34,131 bases of DNA from an uncultured Clostridia bacterium (GTDB taxonomy: Bacteria > Bacillota > Clostridia > Oscillospirales > Acutalibacteraceae), in contig CANQXE010000025.1 of assembly GCA_947627725.1 (NCBI GenBank), positions 1 to 34,131 of the forward strand, read 5' to 3'. Positions 1 through 8,366 of this stretch are shown one piece after another. The notes beneath the pieces are model-generated. The model had not been told where the DNA came from. It ran no database searches and was given only the letters and a program-made list of their open reading frames with translations. The position numbers were made by a program, and so were the translations under genes. Numbering within the stretch: the stretch's first letter is position 1; every line of letters starts with the position of its first letter.

Positions 1-22
1 TGTTCGCTGCTTAATCAAACAA

Positions 23-52
23 AACCGAACAGTTGAATTCAACTGTTCGGTT
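23..52. terminator. palindromic hairpin upstream of the GNAT gene
   Basis: A perfect 30-base palindrome centred on GAATTC pairs AACCGAACAGTTGAA with its own reverse complement. It probably terminates transcription entering from outside the window. The following T content is modest (TTCCTTAT), so termination strength is uncertain. Confidence 0.5.
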
Positions 53-133
53 CCTTATCTCGTCCTTTATTTTATTCTCCTCGACCCCAACATTTGACAT
101 TGAGCCTTTTTTGTTTTTGGAGGAATATAAAAA

Positions 134-628
134 ATGCAGAAATATACAATAGAGCAAATCGGCATTGACGAATACGACAAATGCAATAATATATGGGATA
201 TGAAAAAATGCCCTTTTACGGAGGATTTTAAAAAGCAAATTTTAAAATCCGAGCGTTTGGTTTTCATCTATAAAATCAATGATAAATTTATCGGCGAGGG
301 AGATTTAGTTATTAATAATAGTGACAGCGATTACTTCATACCGCATAAAAGAATTTATGTGTCACGTATAATTGTTAAAAAAGAATTCAGAAATCAGGGA
401 ATAGCCTCAACAATTCTTGATTTTTTGACGGAAAAATCCAAGGAACTCGGATATTCACAAATGGCTTTAGGCGTGGATATTGATAATTACACAGCCATTC
501 ATCTTTACAGAAAAAAGGGATTTAATAATATAATTGCCGAATGTGAGGATGAATACGGTAAATTTTATAAGCTATTAAAAATAATAAATAAGGAGGATAA
601 AAATGAAATTAGTAATACTATTCGGTGA
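134..628 (+). CDS. GNAT-family N-acetyltransferase
   Basis: A 164-residue protein, a normal length for a single-domain GNAT acetyltransferase that moves an acetyl group from acetyl-CoA to an amine. The acetyl-CoA loop is visible near residues 85-105: VSRIIVKKEFRNQGIAS fits the V-x-x-x-x-R-x-x-G-x-G/A motif A. It is followed by the usual helix (LDFLTEKSKELGY) and the terminal segment NYTAIHLYRKKGFN. The start has a good ribosome site (GGAGG, 9 bases upstream). The 3' end overlaps the next gene by 26 bases, so the two are probably co-translated. The substrate cannot be told from the sequence; small-molecule or antibiotic acetylation are both possible. Confidence 0.85.
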   Translation: MQKYTIEQIGIDEYDKCNNIWDMKKCPFTEDFKKQILKSERLVFIYKINDKFIGEGDLVINNSDSDYFIPHKRIYVSRIIVKKEFRNQGIASTILDFLTEKSKELGYSQMALGVDIDNYTAIHLYRKKGFNNIIAECEDEYGKFYKLLKIINKEDKNEISNTIR

Positions 629-1148
629 TGCGGCTGTCGGTAAGATGACAGTAGGTCAGGAGCTGATGAAAATAACCGATTTAAGACTCTTTCACAACCA
701 TATGACCATCGAACCGATATTAGAAATTTTTGGCTATTTCAATGGCAGCGCTGTACGAAAATTCCGTGAAATAATTTTTGAGGAATTTGCGAAATCAAAT
801 TCTTACGGAATCATTTTCACTTGTATGTGGGCATTGGATATGCAGTCTGATTGGGACTATATAGAACATATTAAGAATATATTTAAAGGCGCTGACATTT
901 ATTATGCCGAGCTTTACGCGCCGCAGGAAATCAGGCTGAAAAGAAATAAAACAGAAAACAGGCTTAATAACAAACCCTCTAAGCGTAATATAAAATTTTC
1001 TGAAGAAATACTTATAAAAGACGATAAGGAGCATCGTTTTGTCAGCTATGACGGTGAAATACCGTTTGAAAATTACATTAAAATTGATAACAGTAATCTC
1101 TCACCGAACGAAACCGCAAAAATTATCAAAGAAAAATTTAATTTGTAG
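603..1148 (+). CDS. P-loop nucleoside/shikimate-kinase-like protein
   Basis: A 181-residue protein that opens with a Walker A loop, GDAAVGKMT (residues 8-16), in the fold of small kinases. The segment LRLFHNHMTIEP after it is typical of a Firmicutes family usually annotated as AAA-family or shikimate-kinase-like ATPase. A strong ribosome site (GGAGG) sits 7 bases before the ATG, inside the end of the acetyltransferase gene. Pairing with a GNAT gene suggests a small-molecule modification or resistance role, but the substrate is unknown. A strong terminator follows directly. Confidence 0.7.
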   Translation: MKLVILFGDAAVGKMTVGQELMKITDLRLFHNHMTIEPILEIFGYFNGSAVRKFREIIFEEFAKSNSYGIIFTCMWALDMQSDWDYIEHIKNIFKGADIYYAELYAPQEIRLKRNKTENRLNNKPSKRNIKFSEEILIKDDKEHRFVSYDGEIPFENYIKIDNSNLSPNETAKIIKEKFNL

Positions 1149-1160
1149 TTTACCTAAACA

Positions 1161-1190
1161 AAAAATCCGGCAGTTTTCTGCCGGATTTTT
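1161..1190. terminator. bidirectional rho-independent terminator
   Basis: A 13-bp perfect stem (AAAAATCCGGCAG and its complement) closes a TTTT loop, with A and T runs on both sides. It lies between two convergent genes and can serve both the kinase-like gene and the membrane-protein gene. Confidence 0.9.
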
Positions 1191-1197
1191 ACCTGTC

Positions 1198-3078
1198 TTA
1201 TTTTACTGTAACAGAGCTTGCGGGAATAAATGAACCATCCGAATTTTTATCAAACTCAACCGTTACCGTGTCACCCTTGGAAATAAGGAGAACCTCCATC
1301 GCGTCAGTTACCTTGATATAGTAATATTTTCCCTGAATCTGAAGATAGTAAACAGTGTTGCCGTCATTAACCGATGTCTTGATGTCGGTAACCTCGCCCG
1401 TTATACTTCCGTCTGAAGCCGTATTATTATCAGGTTGCGCTGGAGTATCGGTATTAGCCGTATCATCGGTTATGGCATTATCATCCGCGCCGTTTATATC
1501 CTCTTCATCAATAAGAATGTCGTTTTTGTCAACGTCGTCAACAACGCCCTTTTCCTTGAGTGCGTCAATATAATTTTCAAGCGCGCTGTTAAGAGCTCTT
1601 GCGTCACTCTTCGCGACATCAAGCAGACCTGTACCTACAACAGTCTTATCCTCAAGGCTTACAAACGCATAGCCCTTTACAGTATAACTGTCGCCGTAAA
1701 GTGACATAAAGTAAGTCGGATTTCCGTCAATTCCCAAAAGAATCGGGAAGGTTGCGTCATAACCGTAATTCTGTACAGCGTCAGTTGCGGACTGCTGAGC
1801 CGATTCCTCCGTAGCGCCATGATTTGCATAGTACCTTGTTTCCTTTGTACGCTGATTGCAAAGAATAAAGCCAAAGTTTGAGGTATCGGATTTTGATGAC
1901 GTTACACCTGTGTATACCCATACGTCATCGTCCATAGCAATATTACCGCTGCCGTTTGAGGCAATGTTTACATCATTCTGGAAAATAATCGAGTTCCAGA
2001 AACCGTTTTGCAACTTACCGTAGTAATTGTACTGCTCAATGAGAAGCGACTCGCTGTATACAACATCAATCCAGCTAAGCTCCTTACTGCTTTTAACCTG
2101 CTCAATATCATAATAATTACTCTCGCCGCTGATTGCGTCAGTAATAATTACGCCCTTAACATCAGTACCGCCGAAAAGTCCGATTGTCTTATCAAGCACT
2201 GCCGTAATCCAGTACGGGTGCATACTGTCGTCAATTTCAAAATTAGGAGTATCCAAAAGCTCCGTAGGATACTGAAAACGAAGATGACGGTAAAGCTTTT
2301 CATTAAATAACTCTGTCGGTGAATATTTGATACCTGCACCGAATTCATCAACGCAGTTTATTGCCGTAACCTTTTGGGTAATGAGGTCAATAAGCATATA
2401 TGCCGGCAGACCGTCCTTGGTGTTATTTATCCACTTAAATATATCCGCATACTCAAGATACGCGACACGTACAGGCGTATTATTATAGTTAATCTGTGTT
2501 GAATTCGCAGATACAACATACTGGCTCATATATTCGGAAAGTGAGCCAAGCTGCTGGTCGGCAAGCTTAAGCGCGCGCGATTCATCAATTCTTGGCACCT
2601 CATCATAGCTGATATCCTTAAAATCATCTTCAAAATCGCTGTCATTAACCTGCATAAGCTCACTGTAGGAATGTGCTCTGAACAAAGTCATTCCCGTAAC
2701 ATAACCGACTGCCATAACAGCGGCAATTACGGCTATAATAATAATCGGTATCAGTGACTTTTTCTTAACATATTCTTTTCTCTCGATTTTCTTATTAGCT
2801 CTGCAAACTAATGAAAACGCTGCAATAAACACAACTACAAGAACGATAAAGAAAATATACATCTGCGTATCGTGAATATTAAGCGCAGGGAGCATCATAT
2901 AATATACCGCTGCTCCGGCAAGAATGGTGATAAGAACCGAAAGCAAAATTCTAAGCGGCAATTTAGTCGGTTTAACAACAGCCTGAACTTCCTTGCTTTT
3001 GGGCCATTTTATTTTTTCCTTGAATTCATTGATTACCTCGTCGGCATCATAATCCATATTCGGCATTTTATTGTCCAT
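1198..3078 (-). CDS. membrane protein of unknown function with three N-terminal helices
   Basis: A 626-residue protein. After a charged 40-residue cytoplasmic start come three hydrophobic segments near residues 43-65, 75-93 and 107-128. Then follows a roughly 400-residue extracytoplasmic domain, an acidic Asp/Asn/Thr-rich linker (about 525-565) and a small C-terminal beta domain (SITGEVTDIKTSVNDGNTVY onward) that looks like an OB-type fold. No catalytic motif is recognised. The ribosome site (AGGAG) and a TATAAT box lie just upstream on the minus strand. It looks like a cell-surface sensor or envelope protein common in Ruminococcaceae, but no function can be named. It ends against the bidirectional terminator. 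Confidence 0.75.
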   Translation of the reverse strand: MDNKMPNMDYDADEVINEFKEKIKWPKSKEVQAVVKPTKLPLRILLSVLITILAGAAVYYMMLPALNIHDTQMYIFFIVLVVVFIAAFSLVCRANKKIERKEYVKKKSLIPIIIIAVIAAVMAVGYVTGMTLFRAHSYSELMQVNDSDFEDDFKDISYDEVPRIDESRALKLADQQLGSLSEYMSQYVVSANSTQINYNNTPVRVAYLEYADIFKWINNTKDGLPAYMLIDLITQKVTAINCVDEFGAGIKYSPTELFNEKLYRHLRFQYPTELLDTPNFEIDDSMHPYWITAVLDKTIGLFGGTDVKGVIITDAISGESNYYDIEQVKSSKELSWIDVVYSESLLIEQYNYYGKLQNGFWNSIIFQNDVNIASNGSGNIAMDDDVWVYTGVTSSKSDTSNFGFILCNQRTKETRYYANHGATEESAQQSATDAVQNYGYDATFPILLGIDGNPTYFMSLYGDSYTVKGYAFVSLEDKTVVGTGLLDVAKSDARALNSALENYIDALKEKGVVDDVDKNDILIDEEDINGADDNAITDDTANTDTPAQPDNNTASDGSITGEVTDIKTSVNDGNTVYYLQIQGKYYYIKVTDAMEVLLISKGDTVTVEFDKNSDGSFIPASSVTVK

Positions 3079-3176
3079 ATAGCTTCTCCTGTAAAATTAT
3101 AGTATTTTTATTATACAACAAACAATATTTATTATCAATATAAAAATACTAATTATGTTTATAGATTTTAAGTATC

Positions 3177-3206
3177 TAAAAAAGTCCGGTACAAATGTAC
3201 CGGACT
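3177..3206 (-). terminator. rho-independent terminator of the lipoprotein gene
   Basis: A perfect 10-bp stem (AGTCCGGTAC / GTACCGGACT) with a 4-base loop is followed on the minus strand by a run of T. It lies 16 bases after the stop codon of the gene at 3222-4208. Confidence 0.9.
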
Positions 3207-3221
3207 GAAATAATGTTTATT

Positions 3222-4208
3222 TTAGGAAAGTCTTTCAATACCCTTAGCCTCTTTAAGGTATTCGGCTGATGCGGGATAATGGTTTGTGTAAGTGATAATG
3301 AGTGAAGCGCTCTTATCCTTGATAACACCTAAAATTGATGCGTGTGTTACTGATACGTTTGCAATCATTTTGTAATCAGCCTCAACAATTTCCTTAGTTT
3401 TAGTATCAATCTTAACCTTTACGGTACCGCCCTTGTAATCAACTATAACATTCTCTTCAGGAGTACCCTGTGTAAATGATACCTGCTTAATTTGAGCGAT
3501 TGTTCCGCTGATATCACCGAGAACCTCAAAGAATTTTCCCTGTGAATCCTCACCGCGAAGGCTCATCTGCCCTGCCTTAGGTTGAATTTCCATAGTAATT
3601 GTGCCGTCGCCGTTATCTGTTACATTAGCAGCGAGAATATCATCAGCCGTTATGGCAGATGTTCTGAAATCATGGTCATTCTTATGTGTGGCGTCATCGC
3701 TGTTGTTATCAAGGTCAGGATTTCTGTTGTAGCAAGGAACAAGACCGTATGTATTTTTTGAGAACATAGTGCTTACAATACCGGGAACAATATTGTTGAT
3801 AACCTTGCTTGATGAGCCGTCAATCATAACCTCACCGACTTGAAGATCCTCGTCGCCGAGAAGCTTATAGAAAGTCTGCGTTGCGCCTTGATCATCCTTG
3901 TACTGAGCGGTAAGAGTCTTTGTGTAATTATACGCCTCAACATAGTATTTAGCTACATCCTCTAAGGTCTTGAACTCAACTCCGCCGTAGGTGTTCGGAA
4001 CAAGCTCTTTAATTACGATAGGATCGCTGTCGCCTGCATCAGCATTAGCATCTTCCTCTTTTTCGAGCCACGAGCCGTCCTTAATCTTATAGATAGCCTC
4101 AACTGCGCCGTTAGTTACATAATTGATTTTTGCACATCCCGCAAAAGAACTTGCAATAAGTCCTGCTGCAAGTGCAATACATAATCCTTTTTTCACATAT
4201 TTGTTCAT
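3222..4208 (-). CDS. secreted lipoprotein of unknown function
   Basis: A 328-residue protein with a clear lipoprotein signal: a basic start (MNKYVKKG), a hydrophobic stretch and the lipobox SFAGC, predicting lipid attachment at Cys25. The mature part is a globular, Thr/Asp-rich domain without a recognised motif. The segment GGTVKVKIDTKTKEIVEADY and the strands around it suggest a beta-rich fold. The gene stands alone, with its own terminator, divergent from the zinc-ribbon gene. Its function is not recognised. The ribosome site is a GGGG run about 8 bases before the ATG. Confidence 0.8.
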   Translation of the reverse strand: MNKYVKKGLCIALAAGLIASSFAGCAKINYVTNGAVEAIYKIKDGSWLEKEEDANADAGDSDPIVIKELVPNTYGGVEFKTLEDVAKYYVEAYNYTKTLTAQYKDDQGATQTFYKLLGDEDLQVGEVMIDGSSSKVINNIVPGIVSTMFSKNTYGLVPCYNRNPDLDNNSDDATHKNDHDFRTSAITADDILAANVTDNGDGTITMEIQPKAGQMSLRGEDSQGKFFEVLGDISGTIAQIKQVSFTQGTPEENVIVDYKGGTVKVKIDTKTKEIVEADYKMIANVSVTHASILGVIKDKSASLIITYTNHYPASAEYLKEAKGIERLS

Positions 4209-4355
4209 CTCAGGGTTCCCCTTTCAAAATTATACGAAACTGTTTTATATAAAACACTACATATAAAATTTATATTAAAATGAAAAAAAAGTCAATAGTA
4301 TTTTAAAAAATACCATAATTTATTTTGATTTTTCTTAATTTCAAAGCTTATTTTA

Positions 4356-4384
4356 TTGAGATTTGTCACTTTGTATGATATAAT
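4356..4384 (+). promoter_or_regulatory. sigma-A-type promoter of the zinc-ribbon gene
   Basis: TTGAGA (4356-4361) and TATAAT (4379-4384) are separated by 17 bases, and the start codon lies 49 bases downstream. The 225-base divergent gap it sits in is otherwise AT-rich and empty. Confidence 0.75.
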
Positions 4385-4433
4385 AATATTTATCTAACCT
4401 AATAATTTATCAGCAAAATAAGGAGTAATAAAT

Positions 4434-5186
4434 ATGAGATGTAAAAACTGCGGAACATATAATGATGATAACAGATACATTTGTGAAATCTGCGGCTCCC
4501 CTCTTTATGACGAAGATGATATAAATCAAACACCCGTTGATAACGGACAAACACAAACCTTTAACAGTGTGTCAAATCCTGTTTCGGAAACAGATAACAC
4601 ATCACAGCATACCGTTTCTCCGTCACCGTCGCCAATGCCGACGCCGTCACAGAATCCTCACAATAAAAATAACCTCGCGGAGAAAAAAAGTATAATAGTT
4701 ATTGCAATTTTAGCAGTGGTGCTTATTGCAATCATTGTCTCGGTTGCGGTTGTAGCAAGCACAAAATCAAAAAACAATGATGAAACCACATCCGAATTAA
4801 CAACACAGACAACTTCCGAACATACAACCTATGCCGCAATTCCCGAAACTACAGAAAGAACGACTACGACTACTACAACAACGACTACCACGACTACCAC
4901 CACCGTGATAACATGGTACATTAACACAAGCAGCAGCGGAGGCGGCTCAGTAAGCGGCACAGGAGAATACAAAAACGGCGAGAAGGTTACAATTACTGCA
5001 ACTCCCGACAGCGATTATGTCTTTGACGGCTGGTACTCCAACGGAGTTAAAGTAAGCTCCTCCGAAAAGTACACCTTTACCGCAAATGAAAATGTCAGCT
5101 TTTCCGCCGTGTTTAACCCTGTCGAAACGACTGAGGACAGCGGTATTGAAAACGGAAATGACGAAAATCTCGTCTTTGGTGAATGA
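4434..5186 (+). CDS. zinc-ribbon membrane protein with InlB B-repeat domain
   Basis: A 250-residue protein in four parts. A zinc ribbon has paired cysteines (CKNC at residues 3-6 and CEIC at 17-20). A Pro/Ser/Thr linker follows, then one membrane helix (about 85-108) and a threonine stalk with a run of 14 Thr. The last part is a domain like the divergent InlB B-repeat (GGSVSGTGEYKNGEKVTI, then DGWYSNG and FSAVF). The layout implies a cytoplasmic ribbon and an extracellular beta domain. Zinc-ribbon plus single helix plus surface domain is a common Ruminococcus/Clostridia design of unknown role. Its stop overlaps the start of the next gene (ATGA), suggesting coupled translation. Confidence 0.8.
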   Translation: MRCKNCGTYNDDNRYICEICGSPLYDEDDINQTPVDNGQTQTFNSVSNPVSETDNTSQHTVSPSPSPMPTPSQNPHNKNNLAEKKSIIVIAILAVVLIAIIVSVAVVASTKSKNNDETTSELTTQTTSEHTTYAAIPETTERTTTTTTTTTTTTTTTVITWYINTSSSGGGSVSGTGEYKNGEKVTITATPDSDYVFDGWYSNGVKVSSSEKYTFTANENVSFSAVFNPVETTEDSGIENGNDENLVFGE

Positions 5187-5623
5187 TTATGTCTAAGGGT
5201 GAAAAAGCAAAAGCGCTTTTTAAATCGGGATGCAATTGCTCTCAGGCTGTCGCCGCGGCATTCTGTGACGAAACAGGGCTTGACGAGGAGCTTACAAAAA
5301 GGCTTACAATAGGCTTTGGCGGCGGCATCGGCAGAATGAGAGAGGTGTGCGGAGCGATATCGGGTATGGCGTTTGTTATTTCCGCTGTCTATCACGAGGA
5401 TAAGGGAAGTATTTACGCGCGTATACAGGAAATCGCGAATAGCTTTAAGGAGAAAAACGGTTCGATTATCTGCCGTGAGCTTTTGGGGCTGAATATGAAC
5501 GGGAGTGATTCACCTGAACCCGAAAAAAGAACAGATGAGTATTATAAAAAGAGACCCTGTTCCGAAATAGTTGCAATGGTTGCCGATATGCTTGAGACAT
5601 ATTTAAAGAATAATCCAAAATAA
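5183..5623 (+). CDS. C_GCAxxG_C_C family redox protein
   Basis: A 146-residue protein matching the C_GCAxxG_C_C family: FKSGCNCSQAV near the N-terminus, FGGGIGRMREVCGAISGM in the centre (the GCA-x-x-G block, here VCGAISG) and later cysteines in ICRELLG and RPCSEIV. The family is thought to bind a metal or redox centre, but its reaction is not established. The ATG overlaps the upstream stop as ATGA; a second ATG six bases later is also possible. Codon use is more GC-rich than in the accessory genes downstream, in line with host backbone. A terminator follows at 5670. Confidence 0.85.
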   Translation: MIMSKGEKAKALFKSGCNCSQAVAAAFCDETGLDEELTKRLTIGFGGGIGRMREVCGAISGMAFVISAVYHEDKGSIYARIQEIANSFKEKNGSIICRELLGLNMNGSDSPEPEKRTDEYYKKRPCSEIVAMVADMLETYLKNNPK

Positions 5624-5638
5624 TTATACAAAAAAGTA

Positions 5639-5667
5639 TTGCATTTTAGTAATTGATGTGGTATATT
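5639..5667 (+). promoter_or_regulatory. probable promoter of tRNA-Arg
   Basis: TTGCAT (5639-5644) and TATATT (5662-5667) are 17 bases apart, about 48 bases before the tRNA. The expected transcription start falls at the beginning of the terminator hairpin at 5670, which is odd but would still shield the tRNA from upstream transcription. Confidence 0.5.
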
Positions 5668-5669
5668 AA

Positions 5670-5701
5670 CAAGGCACAAAATGTTTGTGCCTTGTTTTTT
5701 T
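5670..5701 (+). terminator. rho-independent terminator
   Basis: An 11-bp stem (CAAGGCACAAA / TTTGTGCCTTG) with a 3-base loop is followed by seven T. It ends the zinc-ribbon/C_GCAxxG_C_C operon. Confidence 0.85.
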
Positions 5702-5714
5702 ATTAATTATGTAC

Positions 5715-5791
5715 GCGCTGGTAGCTCAGTTGGATAGAGTGTCTGGCTACGAACCAGAAGGTCGGGGGTTCGAATCCCTTCCAGCGTACCA
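5715..5791 (+). tRNA. tRNA-Arg (anticodon ACG)
   Basis: The sequence folds into a full cloverleaf. The acceptor is GCGCTGG with CCAGCGT, the D arm starts with GCTC, and the anticodon stem TCTGG/CCAGA holds the loop CTACGAA, giving anticodon ACG. The T arm loop is TTCGAAT, and discriminator A plus an encoded CCA close the gene. The first acceptor pair is G-T and the T stem has two G-T pairs. The accessory DNA begins right after it, as is common for tRNA attachment sites, but no copy of its 3' end was seen elsewhere in the window. Confidence 0.95.
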
Positions 5792-5871
5792 AAACCATAT
5801 TATACAAATTTATTTTACTTCAAAAACTGCTTTGCAGTTACAGTATATAATCTTGTATAATGTGCATACGG

Positions 5872-5912
5872 AAAAAGAACGGTTTAACTTTTCAGTTAAG
5901 CCGTTCTTTTTT
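5872..5912. repeat. inverted-repeat terminator, left copy, flanking the AbiG-like cassette
   Basis: A hairpin of about 18 bp (AAGAACGGTTTAACT, loop TTTC, then the complement) ending in six T. Its reverse complement matches the hairpin at 8035-8074 over about 39 bases, including the single asymmetric T/C position in the stem. It lies 81 bases after the tRNA and just before the cassette promoter. Confidence 0.85.
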
Positions 5913-5924
5913 GTCTTAAAACAT

Positions 5925-5953
5925 TTGACACATTAATATCTGTAAAATATAAT
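5925..5953 (+). promoter_or_regulatory. consensus promoter of the AbiG-like operon
   Basis: A perfect TTGACA (5925-5930), a 17-base spacer and a perfect TATAAT (5948-5953). The first gene starts 39 bases downstream with a TTG codon. This predicts strong, constitutive transcription of the two genes. Confidence 0.85.
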
Positions 5954-5991
5954 AAATATAGTTAGATTAATATCGAATTGAGGAAAAATAA

Positions 5992-6813
5992 TTGGAACAA
6001 CAAATATTAAATATTTCTAATGCCAAATATGAAAAAGTAAAACACACATCCTCTAAAATTCAGCCAGACACGCTTTTTAATTTTATGGAGAAGGTAGATT
6101 GGCTTATTGAAATAATTCAAAATAAAACAATTCCACCAAGATATTGTGTGGAAGATATATCATATCTAAAAATTGATGGCATTGATAAGATTGCTTATCC
6201 AATGAAATGTTTTTGTGATATTAATTTACATAAATTACACGAACATATAGGATGGTATGGTGCGTGCGGTATAGCATTTTCAAAACAATGGGGTATGGAA
6301 CAAGGTATACAGCCATTACATTATATAAATCCTAAGTCTGTATTAAGAAAAGATTTTTCTGAAGCATTTAATTCATCATTAAAAATGAATTACAAACGAC
6401 AATCTAAATTGCAACGAATATTAAAAAATTATTTGCTACACGAATTAATGTATTACAAGCCATATTCAGGTACTTTTGTAAATCGCAGAACATCAGAAGA
6501 AAGCAATAAATGTTTTACTGACGAATGCGAGTGGAGATATTTACCTAATGTCGAAAAATTCGATTATGAACAAATAATTATTTATGACGAATTAAGAAAG
6601 GGATATATTGATAACTTAAATGCTTCTCTAAAGAGTGTTCAAGAAGTCTCTTTACAATTTGAATATAGTGATATAAAACATCTTATTGTAGAAAATAACG
6701 ATGATTATATAAAACTTATAAACTCTATCATAGAGCTACCTATTAAAGAATATGATAAATATTTATTATCATCTAAAATTATAGTTTGGGATAAATCACA
6801 AGGAGACTTCTAA
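5992..6813 (+). CDS. abiGi: AbiGi-like abortive-infection protein (putative antitoxin)
   Basis: A 273-residue protein. The segment CFCDINLHKLHEHIGWYG (about residues 75-92), followed by GIAFSKQWGMEQGIQPLHYI, matches the conserved core I associate with the AbiGi family (putative abortive phage resistance antitoxin). In Lactococcus, AbiGi acts with AbiGii to stop phage multiplication at the level of RNA synthesis. Here it starts with TTG, supported by AGG 9 bases upstream; no ATG gives a comparable start. Its stop shares one base with the start of the partner gene (TAATG), so the pair is translationally coupled. The DNA is much more AT-rich than the host genes upstream, suggesting transfer. Family assignment is from memory of the motif. 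Confidence 0.7.
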   Translation: MEQQILNISNAKYEKVKHTSSKIQPDTLFNFMEKVDWLIEIIQNKTIPPRYCVEDISYLKIDGIDKIAYPMKCFCDINLHKLHEHIGWYGACGIAFSKQWGMEQGIQPLHYINPKSVLRKDFSEAFNSSLKMNYKRQSKLQRILKNYLLHELMYYKPYSGTFVNRRTSEESNKCFTDECEWRYLPNVEKFDYEQIIIYDELRKGYIDNLNASLKSVQEVSLQFEYSDIKHLIVENNDDYIKLINSIIELPIKEYDKYLLSSKIIVWDKSQGDF

Positions 6814-8030
6814 TGTTTGTTGATTTTGATAAAGTATTAAAAAAGGCTAAAGAACCTGAAACAAAATTACCTAATGCTTTAGTTGATTATTTAAGTCAAT
6901 CATTACCAAAAGGTTTCAAATATAAGCAAATCGGCAATGGAATATGTGCAATTGTTTCTGATGCTAATAGCCCCATAAATATTGGCGGATGGAAAATTGT
7001 TCTTACAGAACATCAAAAAGAAGTTCTAGGAAACAGTTTTACGCAAGATGATTTGTGGAAATACTTAGAAAATTCTCAATCATCTTATGAAATAACTCCT
7101 GCTGATGGCAGTCATATCACTTTAAACGGAGAAGAGTTTCCTGTCGAATCTATGATTATAGCCCCAAAAGATGGTTTAAACGAAAGGGATATGAAAAGAT
7201 ATGTTTTTCCGCCATCATTTCCGAAGCCTCATAAAATCAATATGTCTTTTGAAGATGTATCTAAAGAAATATTGATTCATCGAATCGCAAATGACAGTGT
7301 TAATGAAGTCGCTTTTGAATCGGTTCCTGAAGAACCTATTTGTTTAAAAATATTTTTAAATCAAAAAAATCACAATTCAAGATTTAATATGTCTTTAAGA
7401 ACAAATAACATTAAATCAATAAATGAGTTTATAGACTCAATGATTTTGTTTAATGCATTTGCAAACGGCAAACTATTATTACACAATCAACAATTAAATG
7501 GCAATCCTACTTCTGACAAGCAATTATTTTATAACGAAGATACAATCAATTTTTGGAAAAAGGTATTGCAAATTGAAACTTATTTAAATCTCAAATTTAC
7601 TCCTCCAAAAGAAGATGTTGACGATAAAACCGCCTGTGAAATTGAAAAACTTTATCAATGCTTAATAAATAAAGTTCCAATTAAAGATAATTATATAGTT
7701 GATTCTGTAAGCGGTGATTGGAACTTAAAGGACAATGTTGATAATTCTCTGAATAAACCTATATTTTTAACTTTTAAAGGTCACGAAGAATTTGAAATTT
7801 TTGAAGAAAGGTTTACTTTGCCTTGTAGAATAGCATTATTTAATTCCGTGTTTAAAGAAGTCCAATATATTGACGATGAAAGCAAAATCATTATTGATGA
7901 TGAAAGTGATGATAAAAAAAGATTTACATCCGTACTGCTTTTTAAAACAGATGACGAAGCATCAGATTTTAAAATTCAAAATCATATTGATGAATTTAAA
8001 AATGCCAAATCACCGAATGAATATATCTAG
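6813..8030 (+). CDS. abiGii: AbiGii-like abortive-infection partner (putative toxin)
   Basis: A 405-residue soluble protein, rich in Lys, Asp, Asn and Ile, with no membrane segment or signal peptide. Its length, its start (FVDFDKVLKKAKEP, then LPKGFKYKQIGNGICAIV) and its position directly behind an AbiGi-like gene fit the AbiGii family, the presumed toxic half of the AbiG system. No catalytic motif could be picked out, so the call leans on context. The start is preceded by AGGAG inside the first gene. The terminator hairpin at 8035 follows the stop within five bases. Confidence 0.55.
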   Translation: MFVDFDKVLKKAKEPETKLPNALVDYLSQSLPKGFKYKQIGNGICAIVSDANSPINIGGWKIVLTEHQKEVLGNSFTQDDLWKYLENSQSSYEITPADGSHITLNGEEFPVESMIIAPKDGLNERDMKRYVFPPSFPKPHKINMSFEDVSKEILIHRIANDSVNEVAFESVPEEPICLKIFLNQKNHNSRFNMSLRTNNIKSINEFIDSMILFNAFANGKLLLHNQQLNGNPTSDKQLFYNEDTINFWKKVLQIETYLNLKFTPPKEDVDDKTACEIEKLYQCLINKVPIKDNYIVDSVSGDWNLKDNVDNSLNKPIFLTFKGHEEFEIFEERFTLPCRIALFNSVFKEVQYIDDESKIIIDDESDDKKRFTSVLLFKTDDEASDFKIQNHIDEFKNAKSPNEYI

Positions 8031-8034
8031 TTGT

Positions 8035-8074
8035 AAAAGAACGGCTTAACTGAAAAGTTAAACCGTTCTTTTTT
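8035..8074. repeat. inverted-repeat terminator, right copy, flanking the AbiG-like cassette
   Basis: A hairpin (AAAAGAACGGCTTAACT, loop GAAA, then the complement) ending in six T. It is the inverted copy of 5872-5912. It terminates the AbiG-like operon and marks the right edge of the cassette. Confidence 0.85.
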
Positions 8075-8081
8075 GCATTTT

Positions 8082-8100
8082 GCCCTTATTCATCAAGGGC
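8082..8100. terminator. second small hairpin after the AbiG-like operon
   Basis: GCCCTT and AAGGGC pair across a 7-base loop, followed by TATTTTT. It may act as a back-up terminator. Confidence 0.5.
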
Positions 8101-8366
8101 TATTTTTATGTCTAAAAACACTTGTTTTACTCTTTTCAGTTCCAATGACAGAAAAACGGCAAAATTTCTCTGTAATGCACAATTTCTTTTATATTCTTTT
8201 ATAAAACAAGCAGTTTTTCAATCTTTTTGTTTACATATTCTTTGTGCAACTTTTTTCAGCAAACTAAAAAAATCGCTGAAAAAGTAGCATTTTTGCCATT
8301 CTGAAAAATCTCCGTTTCGTTATATACAGTATCCCCTATGGGAAATCTGCACAGGAGGTACTGAAA
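8101..8366. other. AT-rich noncoding leader of the replication module
   Basis: No gene is visible in these 266 bases. There is a 9-bp inverted repeat (TTTTTCAGC at 8252-8260 and GCTGAAAAA at 8275-8283, loop 14) and a TATATA-rich stretch near 8320 that could carry a promoter for the small ORF, but no convincing -35 box was found. Confidence 0.4.

Noticed and set aside
4855-4915. ACN trinucleotide repeat as a functional microsatellite
   Set aside because: It encodes the Thr stalk with mixed third bases, so simple slippage is not evident.
5764-5791. Attachment-site duplication of the tRNA-Arg 3' end
   Set aside because: No second copy of this stretch was seen in the window, including near the integrase, so tRNA-targeted insertion is not supported here.
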